Of a stretch of DNA of 58,304 nt, positions 34,698 to 43,240 are shown one piece after another. The notes under the pieces are model-generated. The model worked only from the letters and a program-made list of their open reading frames with translations. It did not search any database and was not told where the DNA came from. The stretch comes from Methylobacterium goesingense (GTDB lineage: Bacteria; Pseudomonadota; Alphaproteobacteria; Rhizobiales; Beijerinckiaceae). Where the stretch lies: positions 1 through 58,304 of the forward strand of contig NZ_BPQL01000027.1 of the NCBI RefSeq assembly GCF_022179225.1, in the 5' to 3' direction. The first letter of the stretch is position 1. Every line of letters begins with the position of its first letter. Both the position numbers and the translations under genes were made by a program.

Positions 34698-34717
34698 CAT
34701 CGACTTCGAAAACGACA
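34693..34717. repeat. Right terminal inverted repeat of the Tn402-like element
   Basis: Inverse of the left end, finishing CGACA, followed by the second TAAAC copy (34718-34722). The stop codon of the DUF523 gene (34695-34697) lies inside it. Confidence 0.88.
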
Positions 34718-34722
34718 TAAAC

Positions 34723-34998
34723 CTACAGTTTCTATATATAGTAGTCGTGGAAAACGATCGTTTCCCGGACATCTCGGCATGATCGGTTGCCAGCGTCGCG
34801 GAACGGCGCTCCCGATGTCGGAAAAATATGTCAGGTTTCCAAATGTCGGGTAATCGCTGCCGTAGGGCGACGAGGTCGGAAAACACTTCGGCGCCTGTTG
34901 GCACCGTTCAGCGTCAAAGTCTGCCTTCCAGACAGCCCTGCGGAGTGCGCCTACCCAGGGACTAGCCCACCCCCCACGCCCCACCCTAAAAGACCCCC
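34723..34998. other. AT-richer gap upstream of gltX with GATGTCRG-like motifs
   Basis: No gene is supported here. A perfect palindrome AAACGATCGTTT lies at 34752-34763. Between about 34813 and 34852 the motif GATGTCGG/ATGTCAGG/AATGTCGG occurs three times, like the subterminal motif of the adjacent element, so this may be a remnant of a related end. The last 60 bases are the C-rich leader of gltX. Confidence 0.4.
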
Positions 34999-36345
34999 AT
35001 GACCACTGCCCCCCTCGTGCGCTTCGCGCCGTCCCCCACCGGCTACCTGCATATCGGCAATGCCCGGCCCGCCCTGCTGAACGCGCTGTTCGCCCGCGCC
35101 CGGGGTGGGCGCTTCCTGCTGCGGCTCGACGACACCGACCGGGAGCGCTCGACGCAAGCCTTCGCGGACGCGGTGTCCGAGGATCTGGCCTGGCTCGGGA
35201 TCGTGCCCGACCTGTTCGCGCGGCAATCCGACCGGGTGGCGCGCCACGACGCGGCCGCCGAACGGCTCAAGGCCCTGGGCCGGCTCTACCCCTGCTACGA
35301 GACGCAAGAGGAACTGGAGCGGCGGCGCCGGCGCCAGCTCGGGCGCGGCCAGCCGCCGATCTACGACCGGGCGGCCCTGAGCCTCACGGAGGCCGAGCGC
35401 GCCGCGCTCGAAGCGGAGGGCCGCCACCCCCACTGGCGCTTCAAGCTCGACGTGCGCACCGTGGCCTGGACCGACCTCGTGCGGGGCGAGGCCCATGTGG
35501 ATTGCGCCTCGCTCTCCGACCCCGTCCTCATCCGCGCCGACGGCAGCTACCTCTACACCCTGCCCTCCGTGGTGGACGACGCCGAGATGGGCATCACCCA
35601 CGTCATCCGGGGCGAGGACCACGTCACCAACACCGGCGTGCAGGTGCAGATCTTCGAGGCCCTGGACGCTCCGGTCCCGGTCTTCGGCCACCACAACCTC
35701 CTGACCACGGCGGACGGGGAGGGGCTCTCGAAGCGCCTCGGCCACCTCTCGCTGCGGGGCCTGCGCGAGGCCGGCTACGAGCCGGGCGCCGTGCGCTCCC
35801 TCGCGGTGCTCACGGGCTCGGCGGAATCGGTGCGCGCCGTGGCGGGGCTCGACGAACTGGCCGCCCTCGTCGATCTGGCGCAGATCTCGCGGGCGCCGGC
35901 GAAGTTCGACCCGCACGAGCTCGACGGGCTCAACGCCCGCCTCGTCCATGCCATGCCCTACGCCGAGGTGGCCGAGCGGCTGACGGCCCTCGGCGTGCCG
36001 CCGGAGCGCGCCGAGTCGTTCTGGGCGACGGTGCGGCCCAACCTCGCCAAGGTCTCGGAGGCCGGCGACTGGTGGCGCGTCGTCGCCGGGCCCGTGACCC
36101 CGGTCCTGCCCGATCCGACCTTCATCGGGGCCGCCGCCGCCCTCCTGCCGGCCGAGCCCTGGGACGGCGAGACCTGGAAAGCCTGGACGAACGCCGTGAA
36201 GGCCGCCACGGGGGCCAAGGGCAAGGCGCTGTTCATGCCGCTGCGCCTCGCGATCACCGGCCTGGAGCACGGGCCGGACCTCGCCGGCTTGCTGCCGCTG
36301 ATCGGCCGGGACGCGGTGCTCCGCCGGCTGGCCGGGGCGGCCTGA
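34999..36345 (+). CDS. gltX: Glutamate-tRNA ligase
   Basis: Class I aminoacyl-tRNA synthetase of 448 aa that charges tRNA-Glu (and, in alphaproteobacteria, often tRNA-Gln for later amidation). The N-terminal [16 protein letters not shown] carries the HIGH-type motif (HIGN, 18-21). [12 protein letters not shown] is typical, and the KMSKS-equivalent loop is GEGLSKRLG near residue 242. The C-terminal anticodon-binding part is shorter than in Escherichia coli GltX. Many alphaproteobacteria have two gltX genes; this reads like the shorter paralogue. It starts with ATG 276 bases past the mobile element's target duplication. Confidence 0.92.
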   Translation: MTTAPLVRFAPSPTGYLHIGNARPALLNALFARARGGRFLLRLDDTDRERSTQAFADAVSEDLAWLGIVPDLFARQSDRVARHDAAAERLKALGRLYPCYETQEELERRRRRQLGRGQPPIYDRAALSLTEAERAALEAEGRHPHWRFKLDVRTVAWTDLVRGEAHVDCASLSDPVLIRADGSYLYTLPSVVDDAEMGITHVIRGEDHVTNTGVQVQIFEALDAPVPVFGHHNLLTTADGEGLSKRLGHLSLRGLREAGYEPGAVRSLAVLTGSAESVRAVAGLDELAALVDLAQISRAPAKFDPHELDGLNARLVHAMPYAEVAERLTALGVPPERAESFWATVRPNLAKVSEAGDWWRVVAGPVTPVLPDPTFIGAAAALLPAEPWDGETWKAWTNAVKAATGAKGKALFMPLRLAITGLEHGPDLAGLLPLIGRDAVLRRLAGAA

Positions 36346-36465
36346 CGCGCAGGCGCCCCTTGCGGTCCACGCGCACCCGCCCCGCCGACACGGGTGGCTG
36401 TCGCCGGCGGGCCGGCGCGCCTATATGCGGATCCAACGCATTTTAATCCCGAGCCCTGGACCCGA

Positions 36466-38379
36466 ATGAACATCGACCCCGCCCCGGCGGCACCGGTCGC
36501 GGCCGCGCCGCCCGCGCGGCCCGGCCTGGTGGCCACCTATCGCCGCCTCTGGCCCTATCTCTGGCCCCATGGCCGGCCCGACCTGCAGCGGCGCGTCTTC
36601 CTGGCCTTCGGCCTGCTGATCGTCGCCAAGTTCGTCACCATGGTGACGCCCTTCACCTTCAAGTGGGCCACCGACGCCCTGGTGGCGATGACGGACGCAA
36701 AACCGGGGGCCGCCATACCCACCGGCCTGCTCGCCGCGCCGATGCTGCTCATCGGCCTCTACGGCCTCTCGCGCATCCTGATGGCGGGGCTGACCCAGGT
36801 GCGCGACGGCCTGTTCGCCAAGGTGGCGATGCACGCCGTGCGGCGCCTCGCGCTCCAGACCTTCGAGCACATGCACCGGCTCTCCTTGCGCTTCCACCTG
36901 GAGCGCAAGACCGGCGGCCTGACCCGCGTTTTGGAGCGTGGGCGCGGCGGCATCGAGGAATTGTCGCGCCTGATGGTGCTGACGCTGGTGCCCACCATCG
37001 TGGAGTTCCTGCTCGTTATCGGCGTGCTCGCCTACGAGTTCGACTGGATCTACTCCGTCGTCGTCTTCGTGATGGTGGCCGCCTACCTCGCCTTCACCTG
37101 GAAGGCGACGCAGTGGCGCATCGAGATCCGCCGCCGGATGAACAACTCCGACACCGACGCCAACACCAAAGCGGTCGACTCGCTGCTCAACTTCGAGACC
37201 GTGAAGTACTTCGGCGCGGAACTCCGCGAGGCCGAGCGCTACGACGTCTCGATGGCGAAATACGAAAAGGCCTCGACGCAGACCTACGTCTCGCTGGCGG
37301 TGCTCAACGCGGGCCAAGCTGTGATCTTCACCATCGGCATGACCATCGTGATGTGGCTGGCCGCAACCGACATCATGGCCGGGCGCACCACGCTCGGTGG
37401 CTTCGTGCTGGTCAACACCATGCTGGTGCAGCTCTCGATGCCGCTCAACTTCATGGGCATGATCTACCGCGAGATCAAACAGGCGCTGATCGACATCGAC
37501 GATATGTTCCAGATCCTGCACCGCAACCCGGAGATCGCGGACAGGCCGGACGCCCTCCCGCTCGCCGTGTCGGACGGCGTGGTGCGCTTCGAGAACGTGC
37601 GCTTCGCCTACGATCCGGCCCGGCCGATCCTGCGGGGCGTCAGCTTCGACGTGCCGGCGGGGCGTACGGTGGCCATCGTGGGCCCCTCGGGGGCGGGAAA
37701 ATCCACCCTGTCGCGCCTGCTGTTCCGGTTCTACGAGCCGCAGGCGGGCCGCATCCTCGTCGACGGACAGGATATCGCCGGCGTGCGGCAGGCGTCCTTA
37801 CGCGCCGCCATCGGCATGGTGCCGCAGGACACGGTGCTGTTCAACGACACCATCGGCTACAACATCCGCTACGGCCGCTGGGACGCCACCCCGGCGGAGG
37901 TGCGCGCCGCCGCGTCGCTCGCCCAGATCGACCGCTTCATCTCTGCCCTGCCGGAGGGCTACGACACGCCGGTGGGCGAGCGCGGCCTGAAGCTCTCGGG
38001 GGGCGAGAAGCAGCGCGTGGCCATCGCCCGCACCATCCTGAAGGGGCCGCCGATCCTCGTCCTCGACGAGGCGACCTCGGCCCTCGACTCGTTCACCGAG
38101 CGCGAGATCCAGGACGCCCTGGACACGGTGAGCCAGGGCCGCACCACGCTCGTCATCGCCCACCGCCTCTCCACGGTGGTGAACGCCGACGAGATCATCG
38201 TCCTCGACAAGGGTGTCATCGTCGAGCGCGGCGACCACGCGACCCTGCTGGAGCAGGACGGCGTCTACGCCGCGATGTGGAGCCGCCAGCGCGAGGCCGA
38301 CGCCGCCTTGGAGATCCTCCAGCGCAACGAGGACGTGGTGCCGGCCGCCAAGCGCCCGACCACCGTGCCGGCGGAATAA
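36466..38379 (+). CDS. ABC exporter of the Atm1/HMT1 type
   Basis: 637 aa half-transporter with an N-terminal membrane domain of six helices (about residues 40-360) and a C-terminal ATPase domain. The ATPase shows Walker A GPSGAGKST near 406, Q-loop MVPQDTVLFNDTIGYNIRYG, signature LSGGEKQRVAIART near 510 and Walker B ILVLDEATSALD near 528. SLLNFETVKYFGAE and MPLNFMGMIYREIKQALIDIDDMF in the membrane domain are hallmarks of Atm1/ABCB7-like exporters, which move glutathione-based sulfur or metal conjugates. The ATG at 36466 is preferred; an open frame starts at 36394 without support. A strong hairpin follows its stop. Confidence 0.92.
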   Translation: MNIDPAPAAPVAAAPPARPGLVATYRRLWPYLWPHGRPDLQRRVFLAFGLLIVAKFVTMVTPFTFKWATDALVAMTDAKPGAAIPTGLLAAPMLLIGLYGLSRILMAGLTQVRDGLFAKVAMHAVRRLALQTFEHMHRLSLRFHLERKTGGLTRVLERGRGGIEELSRLMVLTLVPTIVEFLLVIGVLAYEFDWIYSVVVFVMVAAYLAFTWKATQWRIEIRRRMNNSDTDANTKAVDSLLNFETVKYFGAELREAERYDVSMAKYEKASTQTYVSLAVLNAGQAVIFTIGMTIVMWLAATDIMAGRTTLGGFVLVNTMLVQLSMPLNFMGMIYREIKQALIDIDDMFQILHRNPEIADRPDALPLAVSDGVVRFENVRFAYDPARPILRGVSFDVPAGRTVAIVGPSGAGKSTLSRLLFRFYEPQAGRILVDGQDIAGVRQASLRAAIGMVPQDTVLFNDTIGYNIRYGRWDATPAEVRAAASLAQIDRFISALPEGYDTPVGERGLKLSGGEKQRVAIARTILKGPPILVLDEATSALDSFTEREIQDALDTVSQGRTTLVIAHRLSTVVNADEIIVLDKGVIVERGDHATLLEQDGVYAAMWSRQREADAALEILQRNEDVVPAAKRPTTVPAE

Positions 38380-38385
38380 TCGGGG

Positions 38386-38409
38386 GCGCCGGGCCGCTAG
38401 GCCCGGTGC
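38386..38409 (+). terminator. Candidate stem-loop terminator after the ABC exporter
   Basis: Six bases after the stop codon a 10-bp stem with one G-U pair and loop GCTA is formed by 38386-38395 and 38400-38409. No T-run follows, so it may be a weak or Rho-assisted terminator or a transcript-stabilising hairpin. Confidence 0.35.
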
Positions 38410-38570
38410 GCCGCGCGGGGTCATCCGGTTATTCGATGGCCTTAACCGGCTCTTTCCGAGCGGACGCTCACGGAAGTTGCCGCGTATCTACGTCATCTCG
38501 CTGAACGTGCGGCCGAAACACACCGCGGTTCTGGATGTCCCTGAGGGGCGTTCGAGTATCCGAGATCGGA

Positions 38571-39980
38571 TCAGGCGGCCCACCTAACCGTGTTGCGGCC
38601 TGCCTCTTTCGCGTCGTAGAGCGCTCGATCCGCTCTGCGGGCTATTGCCTGGTAAGTTTCGCCCGGTCTCGACGCGGCAATCCCCATACTCAAAGTGATC
38701 ATGGTTACGACGTCGTCGTCGATCTCGAGGGGGGATGTCCGAACGGCATTGCGAATGCGCTCGCTGACGGTCTTGGCAAGTTCGAGGTTACTGTTTGGCA
38801 GCAAGATCATAAATTCATCACCGCCAATGCGACCGATGAGGTCCAATGCGCGGACATGGCTGGCAATGATGGAATTGAGATGCTTGAGCGCCTGATCGCC
38901 CGCGTGATGACCCCAGCGATCGTTGATCTGCTTGAAATGATCAAGGTCTATTGCAATCAAGCTGAAAGGAATATTATTGTAATGTGACGCGAACTTATGT
39001 ATTTCTGCTTCGAAGCCTCCTCGGTTCAAGGCTCCCGTAAGAGGATCGGTGATTGCGCTGAGCGTCATCCGTTGACCATGCGCAGCGAGAGCCGCTGTAA
39101 GGCGGGACCTGGCACTGACTTCAGCGGCGACCGGCAGACATATCAGGAGCGTCACGGCAAGGAACGCCTGAAAGGCCTGAGCCTGCATCGCGGGGCCCGG
39201 AAATGCCCGCGCGATGGGTCCATACCCATGCATTGTCGCAATACCACCAATGATGGCGATCAGCATCACCGCCGCCTCTGCCCCGAGGCGGCCCACTCTG
39301 AAAGTGATCAGCATCAGCGGCAAAAATATCACAAATACTGTAGGGTATGGCGAAACATAGAAAATCCAATGCGCCGTTGCTCCGACAAATATGAGTAGAG
39401 CGAGGCTTTCGGCTCTCTGCAGCCATGACTTCCGTCGAAAGCACATAATGAAGTCGCCGCGAAATGCGGCGTGGAAAAACGGCGTGAAGACGACGAGGCC
39501 GAGTCCATCACTGGCAAGCCAAGTCGTGAACGATTTTAGGAATGGCTCCCCATACACGTAGAACGCGGTGGTACCACCCAACAAACCACTGCATGCGGGA
39601 GCCAAGAGTCCTGCGAAAACGATGAACCGAGCGACGGCAGGCGTGGATTGTAGAATGCCATCATAGCCCTTTTCTCTCCGTAGACAGGATGTGGCGATCC
39701 ATATCTCGACTGCATTGGCCAACCCGTAGGCAATGGGTCCGAGTAGCGTCCCCCGCATGACAAGATTGGCTGCGACGCCTCCTGTGAACCCTGCTGTGAG
39801 GACGGTTGCCCAGCGGGGGCGGATATCGGCCAACAGAAGGGCAACAAGAATGGCATTCGCTGGCCAAATGGTGGCTATATCTTTCCCGTTGCTTGAAAGA
39901 TGAATCGTGAGAGCGGCAGCCGAAAAATATGCCAGAAAGGCCATGAGCCAAATCTGACTGCTTTCCTTTGCTAGCTTCAT
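38571..39980 (-). CDS. MASE1-GGDEF diguanylate cyclase
   Basis: 469 aa protein with an N-terminal MASE1 membrane sensor (about residues 10-300, eight or so helices; IWPANAILVALLL and LASDGLGLVVFTPFF are typical) and a C-terminal GGDEF domain: DPLTGALNRGGFEAE, IDLDHFKQINDRWGHHAGDQAL, RIGGDEFMILLP near residue 385, RADRALYDAKEAGRNTV. The active site is intact. An RxxD inhibitory site is not obvious. Base and codon use are visibly less GC-rich than in the neighbours (many AAT, ATT, TTT codons), which suggests gain by transfer. MASE1 ligands are unknown. Confidence 0.92.
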   Translation of the reverse strand: MKLAKESSQIWLMAFLAYFSAAALTIHLSSNGKDIATIWPANAILVALLLADIRPRWATVLTAGFTGGVAANLVMRGTLLGPIAYGLANAVEIWIATSCLRREKGYDGILQSTPAVARFIVFAGLLAPACSGLLGGTTAFYVYGEPFLKSFTTWLASDGLGLVVFTPFFHAAFRGDFIMCFRRKSWLQRAESLALLIFVGATAHWIFYVSPYPTVFVIFLPLMLITFRVGRLGAEAAVMLIAIIGGIATMHGYGPIARAFPGPAMQAQAFQAFLAVTLLICLPVAAEVSARSRLTAALAAHGQRMTLSAITDPLTGALNRGGFEAEIHKFASHYNNIPFSLIAIDLDHFKQINDRWGHHAGDQALKHLNSIIASHVRALDLIGRIGGDEFMILLPNSNLELAKTVSERIRNAVRTSPLEIDDDVVTMITLSMGIAASRPGETYQAIARRADRALYDAKEAGRNTVRWAA

Positions 39981-40627
39981 GATTTTCTTTCTTATGGATT
40001 TACCATCCTATGTTATCTATTGATGTTTAAAGAACATTTCTTCTTCCCGCTCCAAGCGGTCATTTTTGCACGATGTTTCGTCAGAAATGAAATTTTTCGG
40101 TTCATTTCAAACATCGGTGGGTGGCGGACGAGCGAGATAAACTAGCTTTTGGTTCTGTAACCTCCCGCTCACCCTTGGCGGGTCCGCGCGGTCGATCCCT
40201 GCGTCGGCACTGCCTGTCCGTCGGGCTCCGGCGAACGCCGGACCTCGTCGTCGCGGATGAACCACAATGGGCACCGTTTCACCCTCGTCTCCTGAAGGAA
40301 CGGTGAGACCGGGTGCCGCGACTGTCACCGACCGGTCGCGCGCGAAGCAACGCCCGACCAACGTTGCGTCGGGTCTTGTGCCGTCCTCATGACGACCTTC
40401 GGGATGCTGCGCTGGAAGGACTTCCGCACCGCGACCCGATCCAGGCGCGGGCGGGAGAATCTTCCTGCTCGCCGATTCTCGAAAGAGAACGACAACGGCG
40501 ATGAAGGTCGTGGTGGTGTCCGCCATCGCGGTTCGCATGCTCAAGACCGGCTTGGCCGCAACCACCTCCTCGCATGCCTTCGCCCGCCCAACGGCCTCCT
40601 TCCGCGCGGAGGCCGTGTTCGCCGCCT
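39981..40627. other. Long intergenic region between the MASE1 cyclase and LysM genes
   Basis: No convincing gene. The first 150 bases are AT-rich and probably hold the cyclase promoter. A perfect 8-bp inverted repeat GAAATGAA/TTCATTTC (40084-40091 and 40101-40108) could be an operator or hairpin. Further on, TCCGGCG-AA-CGCCGGA (near 40229) and GAGAATC/GATTCTC (near 40456) are small dyads. Open frames on both strands have no family resemblance and unlikely composition. Confidence 0.5.
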
Positions 40628-42388
40628 TCAGCCGCGCGTGTCGTCCTGGGTTCCCACCGCCGTGCCGTCGCTCGGCAGGACGAAGATCTGGCCCGGATAG
40701 ATCAGGTCGGGATTGCGGATCTGGGGCTGGTTGGCGTCGAAGATCACCGTGTAGCGGGTGCCCTTGCCGTAGATGCGCCGGCTGATCTGCCAGAGGCTGT
40801 CACCCCGGACGATTCGCGCGGTACCGATCTCCGGCACGTAGACCGTCGGGGTTCCGGTCGATGGGCCCGCCTCGGGCGCCGGCCGCGCCGCGCCCGCCGC
40901 CGGACCTCCGATGGAGGGGGGCTCGGCCGGATGTGATGCACGGTTCGGTGGCACCGCCTGATTCGGCGACACCGCCGGGTTAGTTGGCGCTGCCGGGTTT
41001 GGGGGCCGCGCTGGAATCGGCGGCACCGCCGGAATCGGCGGCGCTATCGCCGCGAGGGCGCCGGGCGCCCCGGCCGGTGGAGCAGGGGGCTCCGTCCGCG
41101 CGGGCACGCCGGCCGGCGAGGCGGGGCGGCCCTCGGGCGCCTGGGCCTGAGCCTGATGCTCGGCCCGGTCCCTGATCCGAGCCTGGGCCTGAGCATTGGC
41201 CTGAGCCTGGGCGGGCGGCGGGGTCGCGCCCGTCGCGGCGTCCGGCCGCGCCACACTCGCCGGTACCGCGAAGGCGACCTCGGAGCGGGTCTTCACCGTG
41301 CCGGTGACGGGATCGACCTGGTCGACCCGGATCCGGTAATCGCCCGGACGCACGCCTCGCCCGATGGTGAAGCTGACGCGGCCGTCGGCGCCCGCGCTGC
41401 CGGGGGCCACCAGGGTGTCGTTGAGATAGAGCCGCACCGTGGCGCCGGGCCGGGCTTGGCTCGTCACATAGAGCCGGCCGCCCTCTTCCGCCTCGACGCT
41501 GACGATCTTGACCGGCGCGGACTTGTCCGCCTCGGGCTTCCCTCCGGCCGCTCCGGGCACGTTCGTTGCGAGCCGGTCGGCATCGGGCGTCGTTCCGGCC
41601 GTGCTGCCCGGCGCTTTGCCCGGCGTCTTGCCTGTCCCGGCCATGCCGGCGCCCGGTTTCTCGCTCCCGGGCTTCGCCGTCGCGGCCTGCCCTGTCCCGG
41701 CCTGCGCGGGTGGGGCGGCCACGGGATCGGGCTGGGAGAGCACGATGGTGGGCTTGTCGGGGGAGGTCAGGGCGATGAGGGGCTTGGCGGTGCGGTTCGC
41801 GGCGACCACCACCGACACGCTGTCGCGCGAGACGCGCGCCCGGCCGTCGGCTCCGGTCACCCGCAGGGTGATCTCACTGGTGCCGGGGGGCAGGGCGGGC
41901 GGCACGATGGCGAATTGGCCGGACGGGTCGACCAGCGCACGGGCAATCGGCCCGTTGTCGCGCAACAGTTCGACGGTGGTGTTGGGCGGCGCCCGGCCCG
42001 CGATCACGGCCTCGCCACTGGGCTCGATCCGGATGATGTCGAAGCTCGGCGCCTCGCCCTGCGGCGAGGCCGGGCCTCGATCCGGTCCCGGCTGCCCCTC
42101 CAGGGCCGCCCGGGGCTTTCCCGGCTGGGACGTGCCTCCCTCCCCGGAGGGGGCAGGCGCGGGGGCGGGAATCGGGGCCGGAACGGGAGACGGCGCGGCC
42201 GACCCGGGCCCCGCGGCCCCGTCGCCGAGCGGCGCGGCCAGGGGAACGGCCTGGTCCTCGGGCGCGCCGCGTCCGGCAAGACCCTGCTTGAACATCGTGC
42301 CCGCGCCGTAGAGGGTGACCACGAGGGCGAAGCCCGCCAAAAGCCCCACGCAGGCGAGAAAGATGCTCCGTCGCAACTCCGCCCTCAT
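40628..42388 (-). CDS. Membrane-anchored LysM domain protein with Pro/Ala-rich linkers
   Basis: 586 aa protein. One membrane helix at residues 8-30 anchors it, followed by a Pro/Ala/Gly-rich segment to about residue 110, an Ig-like region (GEAVIAGRAPPNTTVELLRDNG, then ITLRVTGADGRARVS), a second low-complexity linker, another Ig-like region (RLYVTSQARPGATVRLYLND, VSFTIGRGVRPGDYRIRVDQ), a long Pro/Ala/Gln linker, and a C-terminal LysM: RIVRGDSLWQISRRIYGKG to DLIYPGQIFVLP. LysM binds peptidoglycan, so the protein likely spans from inner membrane to cell wall. The architecture is common in Hyphomicrobiales; function unknown. Confidence 0.87.
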   Translation of the reverse strand: MRAELRRSIFLACVGLLAGFALVVTLYGAGTMFKQGLAGRGAPEDQAVPLAAPLGDGAAGPGSAAPSPVPAPIPAPAPAPSGEGGTSQPGKPRAALEGQPGPDRGPASPQGEAPSFDIIRIEPSGEAVIAGRAPPNTTVELLRDNGPIARALVDPSGQFAIVPPALPPGTSEITLRVTGADGRARVSRDSVSVVVAANRTAKPLIALTSPDKPTIVLSQPDPVAAPPAQAGTGQAATAKPGSEKPGAGMAGTGKTPGKAPGSTAGTTPDADRLATNVPGAAGGKPEADKSAPVKIVSVEAEEGGRLYVTSQARPGATVRLYLNDTLVAPGSAGADGRVSFTIGRGVRPGDYRIRVDQVDPVTGTVKTRSEVAFAVPASVARPDAATGATPPPAQAQANAQAQARIRDRAEHQAQAQAPEGRPASPAGVPARTEPPAPPAGAPGALAAIAPPIPAVPPIPARPPNPAAPTNPAVSPNQAVPPNRASHPAEPPSIGGPAAGAARPAPEAGPSTGTPTVYVPEIGTARIVRGDSLWQISRRIYGKGTRYTVIFDANQPQIRNPDLIYPGQIFVLPSDGTAVGTQDDTRG

Positions 42389-42410
42389 GACACTCCACTC
42401 CTTCGTCCAC

Positions 42411-42454
42411 CGGCGCGGCGGCCGAATTCCGCCGGCGCGGCGGCCGAATTCCGC
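42411..42454. repeat. 22-bp perfect tandem duplication upstream of the LysM gene
   Basis: Two abutting identical 22-bp units (42411-42432 and 42433-42454), each with GGCCGAATTCCG, lie 22 bases upstream of the LysM start codon, so they would be in its leader or promoter. Confidence 0.95.
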
Positions 42455-42627
42455 CGTGCGGGGATCAGGCCCGTCGACAAACCGGCGATTGATGGCGACA
42501 TATTAACGAACATGACCGGAACACCAAATCGAGCCCGCCCCCCCAAGGCCGGATCTCCCGTAAAATCAGCACTTTGGCGCGTGGACAGCACGCGCGCCCT
42601 GGTCGCTTCCCGCAGGGGAGGTCCGTC

Positions 42628-43230
42628 ATGGCGCCGTTGAGGACCGTTTGCGTCTATTGCGGCTCGGGCTTCGGCGGCGACCCGGCCTTCACGGCGGCGG
42701 CCGTGACCCTCGGCAAGGCCCTGGCGGAGGCCGGGATCGGCCTCGTCTACGGCGGCGGCAATGTCGGGCTGATGGGCACCGTGGCCCGCGCGGTCATCGA
42801 GAACGGCGGCCACGTCACCGGCATCATCCCCGACTTCCTGAAATCGCGCGAGCGGATGCTCGACGAGATCCAGGAGACGATCGTCGTGGAGGACATGCAC
42901 ACCCGCAAGCGGCTGATGTTCGAGCGCTCCGACGCCTTCGTGGCCCTGCCGGGTGGCATCGGCACCCTGGAGGAGCTGGTGGAGCAGCTGACCTGGGCGC
43001 AGCTCGGCCAGCACAACAAGCCGATCCTGTTGCTCTCGGTGGCGGATTTCTGGACGCCCCTGCTGACGCTCCTCGACCACATGCGGGCGCAGGGGTTCAT
43101 CCGCGCGGGGCTCGACCTGAGCTACCTCGTGACCGCCGAGGCGTCGGACGTGGTCGGTCTCCTGCGCGATGCCGCCGGGGCCACCGAGCCTGCGCCCGCC
43201 GCCGAGGCCCTCGTGGCCGAGCGCTTCTGA
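42628..43230 (+). CDS. LOG family protein (nucleoside 5'-monophosphate phosphoribohydrolase)
   Basis: 200 aa protein of the TIGR00730/LOG family, which removes ribose-5-phosphate from cytokinin or ordinary nucleotides. The N-terminal VCVYCGSGFG and VYGGGNVGLMG form the Rossmann-like site, and the signature PGGIGTLEEL is at residues 108-117, with the catalytic Arg in HTRKRLMFE. The ATG at 42628 is chosen since GGGGAGG lies upstream (GAGG about seven bases before it). Methylobacteria are plant-associated and make cytokinin, so a role there is possible but not shown. It converges on the TAXI gene. Confidence 0.9.
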   Translation: MAPLRTVCVYCGSGFGGDPAFTAAAVTLGKALAEAGIGLVYGGGNVGLMGTVARAVIENGGHVTGIIPDFLKSRERMLDEIQETIVVEDMHTRKRLMFERSDAFVALPGGIGTLEELVEQLTWAQLGQHNKPILLLSVADFWTPLLTLLDHMRAQGFIRAGLDLSYLVTAEASDVVGLLRDAAGATEPAPAAEALVAERF

Positions 43231-43240
43231 CGGTCGCGCC

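Larger units (their letters stand above)
33785..34717 (+). mobile_element. Tn402/Tn5053-like non-autonomous element carrying a DUF523 gene
   Basis: The ends are inverted repeats: left 33785-33810 and right 34693-34717 match over 25 positions with one extra T on the left; both begin TGTCG and contain TTTTCGAAGTCGATGTCAGC. The element is flanked by a perfect 5-bp direct repeat TAAAC (33780-33784 and 34718-34722). Inside the left end further copies of a GAAGTSGATGTCRGC-type motif occur near 33853, 33877 and 33904; the right end has one near 34675. TG...CA ends, a TIR close to TGTCATTTTCAGAAGACGAC, subterminal repeats and a 5-bp target duplication are properties of Tn402/Tn5053 (TniA) transposons. 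No intact transposase is present, so it would need one in trans. Confidence 0.8.

Noticed and set aside
33785..34717. IS21-family element as the source of the cassette
   Set aside because: TG...CA ends and end repeats also fit IS21, but the TGTCGTTTTC-like terminus, 5-bp duplication and TniA-like relic fit Tn402/Tn5053 better.
40107..40565. 152-codon minus-strand frame between the cyclase and LysM genes
   Set aside because: Composition is low-complexity, with no ribosome binding site and no family resemblance; treated as non-coding.
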